This document shows positions 49,490 to 57,924 of a stretch of 64,000 nt of DNA, piece after piece. The notes beneath the pieces are model-generated. The model saw nothing but the letters and a program-made list of their open reading frames with translations, was not told the DNA's origin and did not search any database. The position numbers and the translations under genes are program-made. The number at the start of each line of letters is the position of its first letter. Positions within the stretch are counted from its first letter, which is position 1. Where the stretch lies: the NCBI RefSeq assembly GCF_016587415.1, contig NZ_BNJI01000001.1, forward strand, positions 3,697,501 to 3,761,500, written 5' to 3'. The DNA comes from Ktedonobacter sp. SOSP1-85 (GTDB lineage: Bacteria > Chloroflexota > Ktedonobacteria > Ktedonobacterales > Ktedonobacteraceae).

Positions 49490-50287
49490 TTAGGAGACGC
49501 CCCAGGCCTTGCCATTGGGGCCAGCGGTGAGGACCTGAGGCCCCTTTTTTGTGAGCGCGATAGTATGCTCGAAGTGGGCGCTAGGTGAGCCATCATTGGT
49601 GACCAGCGTCCAGTGATCGGGAAGCTGGCGGAAGGTATTGCTAACGTAGGAGACCATAGGCTCAATCGCGATGACCAGGCCGGGCTGGAGCACGAAGTCG
49701 TGCTTGATCTGGAACTGGCGCGTATAGTAGTTTGGCACCTGAGGTGGCTCCCACATCTCCTGGCCAATGCCATGGCCGACCAGGCCCTCGATGACGGTGA
49801 AGCCTGCGTGCTCTACATACTCCTGCATCTTGCGCGCTACCTGGCTCCAGGTACGGCACTTCGTCAACTGCTCAATCGCCAGGTGCAGGGCGCCCTCGGT
49901 AACCTCTAGTAGATGCTGGGCACGTGGATCGACCGCGCCTATGGCATAAGTCGTCGCGGCATCTCCGCACCAGCCATTGAGTTTGGCGCCAATATCGACG
50001 CTGACAACATCCCCCTCTTGTAGGCGGCGCGCGCCTGGAATGCCATGCACAATCTGTTCATTGATAGAGATGCAGCTAGAGGCGGGAAAGGGAACCTTGC
50101 CCGGCACGCCCTTAAAGAGGGCAGTGGCCTGGTGCTCAAGGATACACTGCTCGATGGCGGCATCAATTTCAGCGGTAGAAATACCAGGCTTCATCAGTGG
50201 CGCGGCGACTTGATGCGCCTGCCAGACCACCAGGCCTGCCTGGCGCATCGCAGCGATCTCTTTATCGCTCTTCAGAGAATATTGCAT
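49490..50287 (-). CDS. map: Methionine aminopeptidase, type I
   Basis: Map removes the initiator methionine from nascent proteins. The 265-residue product has SDKEIAAMRQAGLVVWQAH, SCISINEQIVHGIPG, and the metal ligands Asp in VSVDIGAKLNGWCGDAATTY (two Asp), His in EGLVGHGIGQEMWEPP, Glu in IAIEPMVS and Glu in AHFEHTIALT. The ATG at 50287 has AGGGAG seven bases upstream. The frame extends 21 codons further with no start signal. It is in an operon with the Xaa-Pro aminopeptidase. In many bacteria map sits in the ribosomal protein cluster, so this may be a second copy. Confidence 0.94.
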   Translation of the reverse strand: MQYSLKSDKEIAAMRQAGLVVWQAHQVAAPLMKPGISTAEIDAAIEQCILEHQATALFKGVPGKVPFPASSCISINEQIVHGIPGARRLQEGDVVSVDIGAKLNGWCGDAATTYAIGAVDPRAQHLLEVTEGALHLAIEQLTKCRTWSQVARKMQEYVEHAGFTVIEGLVGHGIGQEMWEPPQVPNYYTRQFQIKHDFVLQPGLVIAIEPMVSYVSNTFRQLPDHWTLVTNDGSPSAHFEHTIALTKKGPQVLTAGPNGKAWGVS

Positions 50288-50572
50288 CAAATGCTCCCTA
50301 CAATCATTACAACAATATCTGGTGTCTCTCGACAAGGGATCGCTCTTCACGAATGGTGAGTATGGAGAAACTGGCTTGTTTCTGGCCCAACGTGGCTTGG
50401 ATCGCGTCGCAAGGGCGCATAGCTCGTATCATAAACCAACACTAGCGAAGTTGCAAATTTAGGAGCCAGCGAAGCTTGTAGGGGCAGAGCTTGCTCAGCC
50501 TGCGAGCGCAGCGATATCACCCCGCGCACGGGTATCGGCCTGCGGGTCTAAGAGTCCATGCCAGCATGGGCC

Positions 50573-51115
50573 CTACATACTGGGCAGGAGGCGCTCAAGG
50601 GCGCGTGCATAGGCTTGAAATGTGCGCTCATCGAAGAGCACAAAGGTCACCTGGCGCAGCGTGGTGGCTTCCTGGGTGAGATGCTCGATAACGGTTTGCA
50701 GAGCGATGGGAGCAGCCTCGGTCAGGGGGTAGCCGTAGGCGCCAGTACTGAGGGAGGGGAAGGCGATACTTTGCATACGGTACTTCTCAGCGAGGTCAAG
50801 GCAGGTGTCATAGGCGCTGGCGAGCAGTTGCGCGGCGTCGGCATGGTGTCCATAGATGGGACCAACGGCATGGAAAATATATTGTGCTTTGAGCTGGCCT
50901 GCACTGGTAACGACTGCGCTTCCCGTTGGGCAGCGCTCGAACTTGTGGCACTCCTGCATGACACTGGGACCAGCTGCGCGATGAATGGCACCATCTACTC
51001 CCCCGCCACCAGCCAGCGCGGAATTGGCGGCGTTGACTATCACGTCAGCCGAGATATCAACAATATTGCCCCGCATCAGCGTAAGGGTTACGTTCTGAAT
51101 GGCCTGAGTAATCAT
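50573..51115 (-). CDS. Macro domain protein (O-acetyl-ADP-ribose deacetylase-like)
   Basis: This is a single macro domain of 180 residues that binds ADP-ribose and probably removes acetyl or ADP-ribosyl groups. It has the family's MRGNIVDISADVIVNAANSAL, GGGGVDGAIHRAAG (catalytic and ribose contacts), GSAVVTSAGQLKAQYIFHAV and FPSLSTGAYGYPL phosphate loop. This is the YmdB/MacroD-like group. The start at 51115 has no strong ribosome binding site. Neighbours (map-pepP operon and HU) give no clear pathway hint. The 285-base gap to map contains no recognised feature beyond a small CTGCG-AG-CGCAG dyad. Confidence 0.92.
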   Translation of the reverse strand: MITQAIQNVTLTLMRGNIVDISADVIVNAANSALAGGGGVDGAIHRAAGPSVMQECHKFERCPTGSAVVTSAGQLKAQYIFHAVGPIYGHHADAAQLLASAYDTCLDLAEKYRMQSIAFPSLSTGAYGYPLTEAAPIALQTVIEHLTQEATTLRQVTFVLFDERTFQAYARALERLLPSM

Positions 51116-51222
51116 CGTCTGCTTCCACCTGGTAGCACTGAACCGTTTATAGCTCTGGTTGAGTTACCTATTATGTCTCAATCAATAGTATGACTGCGTC
51201 TACAAAACTGGAGCATGCAGAA

Positions 51223-51291
51223 AGGCGTCCGACCTGCGATCATAGTAGAGAGTAATCTCTCTACTATGATCTTTAGAGGATCGAGACGCCT
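51223..51291. repeat. Interrupted palindrome upstream of the macro gene
   Basis: Inner arms 51238-51251 and 51258-51271 (14 bp) and outer arms AGGCGTC (51223-51229) and GACGCCT (51285-51291) form a two-part hairpin. It lies in the gap between HU and the macro gene (both minus). Confidence 0.65.
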
Positions 51292-51331
51292 GATGACTTG
51301 CATAGTGCTTTTGGGATTGCGAAAGTAGGCG

Positions 51332-51420
51332 TTTCGTAGCTCCTGACAAGTATTTGGATGAGGGGGAGTATGGCTGTTAGCTACTCGGAAGCCCTCAATC
51401 CTTGATCAGGAGCTACGAAA
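51332..51420 (-). repeat. 15-bp inverted repeat with 59-base loop downstream of HU
   Basis: TTTCGTAGCTCCTGA (51332-51346) is exactly inverted at 51406-51420. It lies just beyond the HU stop codon and could stabilise or end the HU transcript. Confidence 0.6.
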
Positions 51421-51451
51421 TTGGCAGTGAGAGTACATCAAGACCGACTGA

Positions 51452-51763
51452 CTATTTCTTTTCGACAGCCTCAGAGAGTTCTTTACCGGGGGAGAAGCGT
51501 ACACGCTCTTTGGCAGGAACAACAATTTCCTTACCATCGCGTGGGTTGACGCCCTTGCGCTCGGCACTGGTACGTACCTTGAAAGAGCCGAAGCCAACCA
51601 GGCGTACTTCGTCACCATTCTGAAGCGCCTCACGGATTGAATCGAGTGTTGCCTCGAGTACTTCAGAAGCCTGTTTTTGAGAAAGCTTAGCTTGCTTGGC
51701 GATCCGCCGCGAAAGCTCTTGACGACCGATTGTTTGCACTGTAGCAGTTTTTTCTTTGGCCAT
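51452..51763 (-). CDS. hup: HU-family DNA-binding protein
   Basis: This is a 103-residue nucleoid protein of the HU/IHF family that bends DNA non-specifically. The helical dimerisation part (GRQELSRRIAKQAKLSQKQA, ATLDSIREAL) precedes the beta-arm region NGDEVRLVGFGSFKVRTSAE and RKGVNPRDGKEIVVPAKERV, with the DNA-intercalating Pro in NPRDGK. The N-terminus has ~10 extra residues. The ATG at 51763 has AAGGAGG ten bases upstream; the frame runs to 51961 without start signals and through the promoter. A promoter and an AT-rich leader of about 130 bases lie upstream. Confidence 0.95.
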   Translation of the reverse strand: MAKEKTATVQTIGRQELSRRIAKQAKLSQKQASEVLEATLDSIREALQNGDEVRLVGFGSFKVRTSAERKGVNPRDGKEIVVPAKERVRFSPGKELSEAVEKK

Positions 51764-51931
51764 AGGTACTAAATCCTCCTTGCAACTATCAACACGTGCC
51801 GCTTGCCAATTGAGTTTCAAACAATCTTCATACTCTGGCGCAATCATGCGCACAAGATTGTGAAGCTTCTGAAGCGGCATCACAACCTCACTGCCGATAG
51901 GCAGTATAACATGAGAAATTAAGAAATACAA
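51764..51931 (-). promoter_or_regulatory. HU promoter and leader
   Basis: On the minus strand, TTGTAT (51931-51926), a 17-base spacer and TATACT (51908-51903) drive HU. ACTGCC-TATC-GGCAGT directly overlaps the -10/+1 region and could be an operator or a 5' hairpin. The rest, to 52071, shows nothing. Confidence 0.65.
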
Positions 51932-52071
51932 GCGTGCCACTATGGGTAAAGAATTAAACATATATAGTAAAAGGGCTTCACAGGCCGTATGAGGCCGATG
52001 CGAAGTCCCAAAAACTGGCTTGAAAAGCCGATTGCCTGCACTTCATTTTAGAGACGATTTTTTACAGTATG

Positions 52072-53106
52072 CTATACCACTGAGTATCGAATAGTCCCGT
52101 CGTTTGCCAGTTGTTGTATGACTTGATTTTTGTACCGCAGATACTCCAGGTGGGCGAGAACCTCAGCCACCGCCATACGCCGGGCCTCATCACTTTTTAA
52201 GCGATCCTGAAACAATTGAGCCGTAAGCGCGGCCGCGTGCTGCGGGCGCGTAGCAAGCAGGGAGAGAATGGTTTGCAGGCGCATATCATGATGCTCAACA
52301 ATTTCTGCAATGCGTTGTGCAAGGTTTGTGAAAGGTTCGCCGTGTCCTGGTAGAACCAGGCTGGCAGGCAGAGACGCTACTTTGTGTAGCGAGGCCAGAA
52401 AATCCCCCAGGGGATTGGGACGATCGCGCGTGGAATAGAGGCCGATATTGGGTGTAATGCGAGGAAGCACATGATCGGCGGAGAGGAAAATGCCATCACG
52501 TTCACGCCAGAGGCAGATCTGACCATCCGAATGGCCAGGCGCCCAGATCACGCGATAGCTCTCTCCAGCCAGGGTCAGGGGGGTGCCATCTTCAACGAGC
52601 GTAAAGGCTTCGTGAGGGGGAACATCAATAATACGTTGCCTATCTGGTGTCTCCATCTGATTATACCAGAGGTCTGTCTCTGGCAGGCCATGCTGGGCAA
52701 AGAAGCTTGAGACGCGCTCAAAGCGCTTCCCCATGGTATTGGTCCAGATAATTTGCACGGCGGCTTCATCGATGGAATGCATATAAACAGGCACGCCAGT
52801 ACGAGCTTGGAGCTCGCCCGAGAGACCTACATGATCGGGATGGTGGTGTGTAAGGACAATAGCCTGGAGTTGATCGAGATGCAGTCCCGCCTCTGTGAGT
52901 GCCGCATGAAAGGCTGAGCGTGCGTCTGGGGTTCCCAGAGCCGTATCGACCAGAACCCAGCCATCGGGACCAACCAGGGCATAGACATTCACTGTGCGCA
53001 GTGGAAAAGGGATGGGGAGAACAAACTTCCAGATGCCGGGCGCCACCTGGCGAACAGGCGCGGGCTGGTTGGTCTGGTGTGAATGCTCTGGCGATTGCTG
53101 TTGCAT
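52072..53106 (-). CDS. Metallo-beta-lactamase fold hydrolase (LACTB2-like)
   Basis: This is a 344-residue MBL-fold protein. Metal motifs are intact: THHHPDHVG (about 85-93), APGHSDGQICLW, LSADHVLP and LPGHGEPF. The C-terminal winged-helix-like domain (about 260-340) follows, as in LACTB2 and related ribonuclease or thioesterase proteins. The substrate cannot be read from sequence. The start is taken as the ATG at 53106 with GAGG about 12 bases upstream; a TTG six codons earlier is possible. It is divergent from the mraZ cluster and is probably a single-gene unit. Confidence 0.88.
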   Translation of the reverse strand: MQQQSPEHSHQTNQPAPVRQVAPGIWKFVLPIPFPLRTVNVYALVGPDGWVLVDTALGTPDARSAFHAALTEAGLHLDQLQAIVLTHHHPDHVGLSGELQARTGVPVYMHSIDEAAVQIIWTNTMGKRFERVSSFFAQHGLPETDLWYNQMETPDRQRIIDVPPHEAFTLVEDGTPLTLAGESYRVIWAPGHSDGQICLWRERDGIFLSADHVLPRITPNIGLYSTRDRPNPLGDFLASLHKVASLPASLVLPGHGEPFTNLAQRIAEIVEHHDMRLQTILSLLATRPQHAAALTAQLFQDRLKSDEARRMAVAEVLAHLEYLRYKNQVIQQLANDGTIRYSVV

Positions 53107-53281
53107 ACGTTTTCTAAACCTCAAGAGCGAAAAGCTGATTACAGTGTGTGAAAGTACAGATAGTCATCCTTGATTGTAGGCCGCGTGTTGTGCGTGTGTC
53201 AAATCTGTTTTTCCACAAGTTCTTCCTACTAACGCCGAAATTTGATCGAGAAGACTCTTTTCCGACAAGGCCCCGAAGTGC

Positions 53282-53357
53282 TACAATGTAGTGGGGAAAA
53301 GTGGGTCAAAGTGGGGAAGTGATTCGTGTAATAGAATAGCGCGGTGTTCAAGTGGGG
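53282..53357 (+). promoter_or_regulatory. MraZ binding boxes and mra promoter
   Basis: Three TGGGN repeats at 53292-53296, 53302-53306 and 53312-53316 have exact 10-base spacing, and a fourth TGGGG lies at 53353-53357. This is the known MraZ operator arrangement. TACAAT (53282-53287) and TAGAAT (53332-53337) are possible -10 elements on either side; I cannot tell which is used. Confidence 0.8.
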
Positions 53358-53421
53358 AATGGATTTCCGGGTAAGCGCCTGGCAAAATAGTCGTCAAGGC
53401 AAGTCATCAAGCGGTGCGAGC

Positions 53422-53829
53422 ATGTTTTTGGGCGAGTATGAGCATACTATTGACAATAAAGGCCGTATGGCGGTTCCGGCGCGTTTTCGCGTGCAGTTGG
53501 ACCGTGGGGCCGTTATTGGCAAAGGGATGGGCGCCTGTCTCTCTATCTACACTATGGCTCGCTGGGAAGAGAAGTCAAATGAACTGACGGCGGGGAAATC
53601 AAGCGAGGAATTGCGCGATTTTGAGCGCCGTATCTATCCCAGTGCGAGCGAAGTAGAACTGGATGGGCAGGGGCGTATCGTGCTTCCCGCGAAATTGCGC
53701 GCCTATGCCAGGCTGGAGACCGAGGTCACTGTCGTTGGGGTACGCGACCATATCGAGATCTGGGACCGTGGCACCTGGCAGGCCTACCAAGAGCGCCTCG
53801 ACGCCGAAGGCAGTGGTATTCCCTTTTAA
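53422..53829 (+). CDS. mraZ: Transcriptional regulator MraZ
   Basis: MraZ is a SpoVT/AbrB-fold ring-forming repressor of the division and cell-wall cluster. The 135-residue product has two copies of the family motif: MFLGEYEHTIDNKGRMAVPA with FR, and ASEVELDGQGRIVLPAKLR. The start at the ATG at 53422 follows family alignment; the frame extends to a GTG at 53344 and an ATG at 53359, but those 21-26 residues have no counterpart in the family. The ribosome binding site is weak (GGTG). Its own binding boxes lie 100-130 bases upstream, so it very probably autoregulates. It is first in the dcw cluster. Confidence 0.93.
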   Translation: MFLGEYEHTIDNKGRMAVPARFRVQLDRGAVIGKGMGACLSIYTMARWEEKSNELTAGKSSEELRDFERRIYPSASEVELDGQGRIVLPAKLRAYARLETEVTVVGVRDHIEIWDRGTWQAYQERLDAEGSGIPF

Positions 53830-53883
53830 TGCAAAATCCTTTTCTTGAGGAGATATTCTCAGTGTCTGCGACACTTCGCAAGG

Positions 53884-53954
53884 GTTAGTGTATGATGTTG
53901 AACTGGCGAAGCCAGTTCAACATCATACACTAACTCGACGAGCCACGCAGTGGC
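53884..53954. repeat. Long palindrome (24-bp arms) plus GCCAC-GCA-GTGGC tag, inside the dcw operon
   Basis: Arms 53884-53907 and 53911-53934 pair perfectly around GAA. The tag GAGCCACGCAGTGGCGAGAAG follows at 53940-53960. It lies between mraZ and rsmH, which are on the same strand, so it could attenuate or process the operon transcript. Confidence 0.85.
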
Positions 53955-54020
53955 GAGAAGTCTTAAGAAGTTACGCAAAGAAGAAAAATAGCAAAAAGTC
54001 AAAAGAATGATGTGTGTGGC

Positions 54021-54983
54021 ATGGAGAACGAGCAAACACGACATGTGTCCGTGATGTTGGAAGAGGTAATGGAGTATCTGCGACCCCAACCGGGAGGACA
54101 CTATATTGATGGGACATTGGGAGGTGGTGGACATACAAGCGTGCTGCTGGAGCGTTCGGCGCCAGATGGCAAGGTGCTTGGTATCGATACAGATAGTAAG
54201 GCCCAGGCACGGGTGCAAGCAAGGCTGAGCAAGGAGGTTGCCGAGGGCCGTTTGATTTTAAGCCACGGCAACTTTTCTGACATGGAGCGCCTGGCGCAAG
54301 AGGCACAGTTTACCAGCGTTGATGGCATCTTGCTGGACCTGGGATTCTCCTCGGATCAGATGGATGATCCGCAGCGAGGCTTCTCCTTCAGCGCGGATGG
54401 ACCGCTGGATATGCGCCTGAGCCAGGATCTCTCGCTGACGGCGGCGGATCTTGTCAATAACACAGGCGAGGAAGAACTGGCCGACATCTTCTGGCGGTAT
54501 GGCGAGGAGCGACGCTCGCGCCAGATCGCGCGTCGCATAGGACGCGAGCGCCAGAAGCGAGCCATAACCCGTACGAGCCAGTTGGCCGAGATCGCCGCTG
54601 CGGGCGTACCCTACAAATACGGGGCGATTCACCCGGCGACACGCGTGTTCCAGGCTTTGCGGATCGCGGTCAACCAGGAGCTAGAGAGCCTGGAGACGGC
54701 ATTGCCCCAGATGCTCTCCTTGCTACAGGCTGGTGGCAAACAGGGAAGAATGGTCATTATCGCTTTCCATTCGTTGGAAGATCGCATCGTCAAAGAATTT
54801 CTACGGCGCGAGGCGAGGGATTGCCTCTGTCCCCCGCGCATACCAATGTGTATCTGTGGCCACAAGGCAAGCCTGCGTATCTTGACGAATAAGCCAATTG
54901 TACCAGGCGAGCAAGAAGTAGCAGCCAACCCACGCGCGCGAAGTGCGCGTGTACGGGCCGCTGAAATCCTGCCAAAAGCGTGA
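54021..54983 (+). CDS. rsmH: 16S rRNA (cytosine1402-N4)-methyltransferase RsmH (MraW)
   Basis: This SAM-dependent methyltransferase acts on C1402 of 16S rRNA. The 320-residue product has HVSVMLEEVMEYL, the SAM motif YIDGTLGGGGHTSVLLE, GILLDLGFSSDQMDDPQRGF, DGPLDMRLSQ, FQALRIAVNQELESLE and IAFHSLEDRIVKEF; all are family signatures. The ATG at 54021 has no good ribosome binding site. A GTG three codons earlier is possible. The long palindrome between mraZ and this gene may affect expression. It is second in the dcw cluster. Confidence 0.95.
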   Translation: MENEQTRHVSVMLEEVMEYLRPQPGGHYIDGTLGGGGHTSVLLERSAPDGKVLGIDTDSKAQARVQARLSKEVAEGRLILSHGNFSDMERLAQEAQFTSVDGILLDLGFSSDQMDDPQRGFSFSADGPLDMRLSQDLSLTAADLVNNTGEEELADIFWRYGEERRSRQIARRIGRERQKRAITRTSQLAEIAAAGVPYKYGAIHPATRVFQALRIAVNQELESLETALPQMLSLLQAGGKQGRMVIIAFHSLEDRIVKEFLRREARDCLCPPRIPMCICGHKASLRILTNKPIVPGEQEVAANPRARSARVRAAEILPKA

Positions 54984-55065
54984 TGCGTAAGTTCACGAGG
55001 TGGCGAGCCGCCCCCTCATGGCGCGAGACCGTGCCTGTGCTCGATGCAGGAAAGGGAGAAGGCGT

Positions 55066-55458
55066 ATGTCGAACCAGAGAGTGAGAACCGCGAAGGCGGA
55101 AGAGGCTGCGTCGCAAGTGGACGTGGTGAGGCTTCGCAGACAATTGCGTCCCTTTCTCTTTCGTATGGGACCGGTCGCGCTGTGTATTACCAGTGTTCTA
55201 TTGATCAGCTTGATGTCGGTGCTCTACCTGAGTCAGTTAGGCCAGGCCGTAGAGACAAACAACCAGTTGCAGGAGATTCGCACAACGCAAAGCCAACTCA
55301 CGCGCCAGAACCAGGACCTCTTAGAGCAATTAGCTCACGAGCGTTCCCCGGCCTATATTGATAGCGAGGCGCGCAAGCGTGGTCTGCAACCTGCTGATCC
55401 AGGCATCATCCAGGTTATTACCGTGCGTGGCCTGGAAACGGTCCCTGCCCAACCCTGA
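55066..55458 (+). CDS. ftsL: FtsL/DivIC-like septum protein
   Basis: This is a 130-residue bitopic protein in the ftsL position, after rsmH and before the transpeptidase. A basic cytoplasmic part (about 1-40) is followed by a transmembrane helix (about 43-65, MGPVALCITSVLLISLMSVLY). A coiled-coil follows (QAVETNNQLQEIRTTQSQLT, RQNQDLLEQLA), then a short extracellular tail with YIDSEARKRGLQPADPG, the conserved end of FtsL/FtsB-like proteins. FtsL bridges FtsQ/FtsB to FtsW/FtsI in the divisome. GGGAGAAGG precedes the ATG at 55066; the frame extends to 55000 without a signal. Primary sequence is poorly conserved in this family, so context carries much of the call. Confidence 0.85.
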   Translation: MSNQRVRTAKAEEAASQVDVVRLRRQLRPFLFRMGPVALCITSVLLISLMSVLYLSQLGQAVETNNQLQEIRTTQSQLTRQNQDLLEQLAHERSPAYIDSEARKRGLQPADPGIIQVITVRGLETVPAQP

Positions 55459-55579
55459 GAAACGGGTTTATACCAATGACTTATAGCACAATGCCCGAAC
55501 TCGTTTCCGCTTTTTCCGCTGAAATGCGTATGAAGAAAAGTAGAGCAGCAGAAAAATCTTGCCAGGAGGAATAAAAATC

Positions 55580-57325
55580 ATGAGTCCAGAACTACAGCGT
55601 GCGCGCAGCCGGCAGATGATCATCTTCCTGCTGATCTGCGTCCTGATGTTTGCGCTGTTAGGTCGGCTCTATTACTGGCAGGTTATGCGTGGCCCGCAAC
55701 TGGCAAAATGGGCCAATGATGAGCACATCCAGAATCAGGTGGTCGATGCGCCGCGAGGCGTGATCTATGATAGCCTGGGAGTTGTGCTTGCCACCAACGT
55801 TGTGCGCGATGATGTCTATGTAGAGCCGATCCAGTTTACCAGTGATTACACCGATGCCGAAAAGGCTCAGGTGGAGCTACAAAATATCGTCACGAAATTA
55901 CATAAAGCCCTGCCTGACCTGACAGCGGAGCAGTTAACAAAATTCTTCTCGTCAGGCCGCGCCACTGTGCGTATCGCATCGTTGATCTCGCCTGAGCAGA
56001 GCCAGCAGTTGCGTGCATCGCGCATCCCGTATACCTTCCTGGAGCCTCGAACGATACGCGTGTATCCCAGTGGTACCCTGGCTGCCCAGATCCTGGGATA
56101 TGTTCAACCGGATAAAGGTGGACTCTATGGTATCGAGGGTTCCTATGATAAGTTGCTGGCAGGGACAGCCGGAAGCTTTACCGCGGAGACCGATCTCAAT
56201 GGTAATCCACTCACAGTGGGTGCCAGCTCTACACAACCAGTAATCGATGGCGCGAATGTGACCCTTTCTATTGACAGTACTATTCAGTATCTTGTACAGC
56301 AGGCGCTTGAGGAGCGGGTACAGCAGACGGAGGCCTTGGGAGGAACCGCGACAGTCATAGATGTGCGCACGGGTGCCATCGTTGCCATGGTAGGTGCTCC
56401 ATCCTTTGATCCCAACGTCTATAGCAAATACTATGATAAGCGGGGTTGCCTGGATTCCTTGAGTGTGTACTTTAACCCGGTGCTCATGTGCACATATGAG
56501 CCTGGTTCAACCATGAAGGGCATCACCCTGGCGGCGGCTCTTGACCAGGGCGTGGTGACGCCGAATACGACCATTGATGATCCGGGGGTCATCTCGTTTC
56601 CGGATGCTGTTGCGGTCGCCAATTGGGAGTACCAGGCTCATGGTACCGAGAGTATGACGCAAATCCTGGATTACTCGGCTAATGTAGGCGCCGCCAAAGT
56701 CGCGCACGATTTTCTGACGGCCAAGCGGTATTATCCCTACCTTGAGCGCTTTGGCTTTGGGCAACGCACAAATGTAGGTGGAATCGAGGCCTCTGGTGGG
56801 TATCGTACCCCTACCTCGCAGGGGTGGACGCCTAGCGACCTGACGCGCCAGGCCTTTGGTCAGAGTATTACCGCGACTCCCCTACAGGTCGTGCTGGCCT
56901 ATGCCTCTATTGCCAATCAGGGAACGATGATGCGCCCCTACCTGGTACAGCAGGTCGATAATAACGGCAAGGTGACCAAAACGTCGCCCCAGGTGCTACG
57001 CCAGGTCATTAGTCAGAAGGCCGCACAGCAAATGATCCAGATGCTTACTTCGGCGGCTGACTATAATAAGCAGGTTGTGGTGCCGGGCTATAGCGTTGCG
57101 GCCAAGAGTGGTACGGCAACGACTCAGGGGGTCTCAGATGACCTGACGGAAGCCTCTATCGCGGGCTTCTTACCAGCGTCAAATCCGCGTTACGCCATCC
57201 TGGTAACGTTGGATCATCCCCGTAGCACCATCTACGGCGGAACCGCCGCGGCCCCATTATGGAACAAAATCGCGGAACAAGTCATGTGGCACTATCATGT
57301 GCCCTCTGACCGACCAGTAAAGTAG
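55580..57325 (+). CDS. ftsI: Division-type penicillin-binding protein (FtsI/PBP2B, peptidoglycan D,D-transpeptidase)
   Basis: This class B penicillin-binding protein cross-links septal peptidoglycan. The 581-residue product has a short cytoplasmic end and an N-terminal membrane helix (about 15-35, IIFLLICVLMFALLGRLYYW). The PBP dimer domain follows (VVDAPRGVIYDSLGVVLATN). The transpeptidase domain has the three active-site motifs: STMK (Ser310), SAN (Ser366) and KSGT (Lys509). No PASTA domain is present at the C-terminus. The ATG at 55580 has AGGAGG ten bases upstream. It lies between ftsL and an unknown gene in the dcw cluster. Confidence 0.94.
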   Translation: MSPELQRARSRQMIIFLLICVLMFALLGRLYYWQVMRGPQLAKWANDEHIQNQVVDAPRGVIYDSLGVVLATNVVRDDVYVEPIQFTSDYTDAEKAQVELQNIVTKLHKALPDLTAEQLTKFFSSGRATVRIASLISPEQSQQLRASRIPYTFLEPRTIRVYPSGTLAAQILGYVQPDKGGLYGIEGSYDKLLAGTAGSFTAETDLNGNPLTVGASSTQPVIDGANVTLSIDSTIQYLVQQALEERVQQTEALGGTATVIDVRTGAIVAMVGAPSFDPNVYSKYYDKRGCLDSLSVYFNPVLMCTYEPGSTMKGITLAAALDQGVVTPNTTIDDPGVISFPDAVAVANWEYQAHGTESMTQILDYSANVGAAKVAHDFLTAKRYYPYLERFGFGQRTNVGGIEASGGYRTPTSQGWTPSDLTRQAFGQSITATPLQVVLAYASIANQGTMMRPYLVQQVDNNGKVTKTSPQVLRQVISQKAAQQMIQMLTSAADYNKQVVVPGYSVAAKSGTATTQGVSDDLTEASIAGFLPASNPRYAILVTLDHPRSTIYGGTAAAPLWNKIAEQVMWHYHVPSDRPVK

Positions 57326-57377
57326 GAAGCATTGGAAAACGATCAGCAGTATTGTGTGATAGCGAGAGAGGAGAACT

Positions 57378-57731
57378 ATGCAGGAGCACAAGGATGAACC
57401 ACTGTATGAGGGGCAACAGGAGCCAGGTGGCGAGCTGAGTGCAACATGGCAGGAATTATTGGGAAAGAGGGGCGATGGTATAGATGGAGAGCAGGGCAAA
57501 GAACCCTTTGAGGTTCCTGTGCTTTCAAGCGATCCCTGGAGTGAACTGTTACAAACTAGAGGGAACGAAGAGCTCGACTTACAGCAAATACACCTGGATA
57601 TGAGTGCGCAGGATCTCGAGCGCGCCCTGCAATTGATGCAGGAGGATGGCAAGAAAGCGCAGAAAGGCGCATTCCCTTCTGCGGATGCGCAAGTATCCGA
57701 TTTGGAAGAGGGAGAAGAATCTTCCTCCTGA
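57378..57731 (+). CDS. Unknown acidic protein within the division cluster, 117 residues
   Basis: I do not recognise this protein. It is acidic and Gln/Glu-rich with no transmembrane helix. Two similar pieces can be seen: ATWQELLGKRGDG (about 23-35) and DPWSELLQTRGNE (about 52-64), a possible internal repeat with the pattern W-x-E-L-L-x-x-R-G. A helical segment (ELDLQQIHLDMSAQDLERAL) follows. GAGAGGAG lies four bases before the ATG. It occupies the place where murE-murF-mraY-murD usually stand between ftsI and ftsW. A divisome-associated role is only an inference from position. Confidence 0.75.
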   Translation: MQEHKDEPLYEGQQEPGGELSATWQELLGKRGDGIDGEQGKEPFEVPVLSSDPWSELLQTRGNEELDLQQIHLDMSAQDLERALQLMQEDGKKAQKGAFPSADAQVSDLEEGEESSS

Positions 57732-57768
57732 AATAGGATACTAGAAAATACGTTCTATGTCAAGGGGT

Positions 57769-57797
57769 TTGGTGGCGAACTGGTGTGGAGGTATAGC
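57769..57797 (+). promoter_or_regulatory. Possible internal promoter before ftsW
   Basis: TTGGTG (57769-57774), a 17-base spacer and TATAGC (57792-57797) lie about 128 bases before the ftsW ATG. Both hexamers are only partial matches. Confidence 0.3.
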
Positions 57798-57924
57798 AAA
57801 TGAGATCTCAAAGAGTATGTAGAAATACGGAGAAGAGGAAACAGGCGGTGGAGGAACTGAAGAAAACAATCTGATAAGTGTAGCCATTTATCTAGGATCT
57901 CGCTAGAGAAAGACGAGCAGCTTT

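Noticed and set aside
53344..53421. GTG or ATG upstream starts for mraZ
   Set aside because: They add 21-26 residues outside the conserved MraZ fold; the family begins at MFLGEYEHTIDNKGR. A real extension cannot be fully excluded because the ribosome binding site at 53422 is weak.
2983..53954. CRISPR array or tracr-like repeats from the repeated palindromes
   Set aside because: Copies are kilobases apart, arms differ at every site, and there are no spacers of uniform length and no cas genes.
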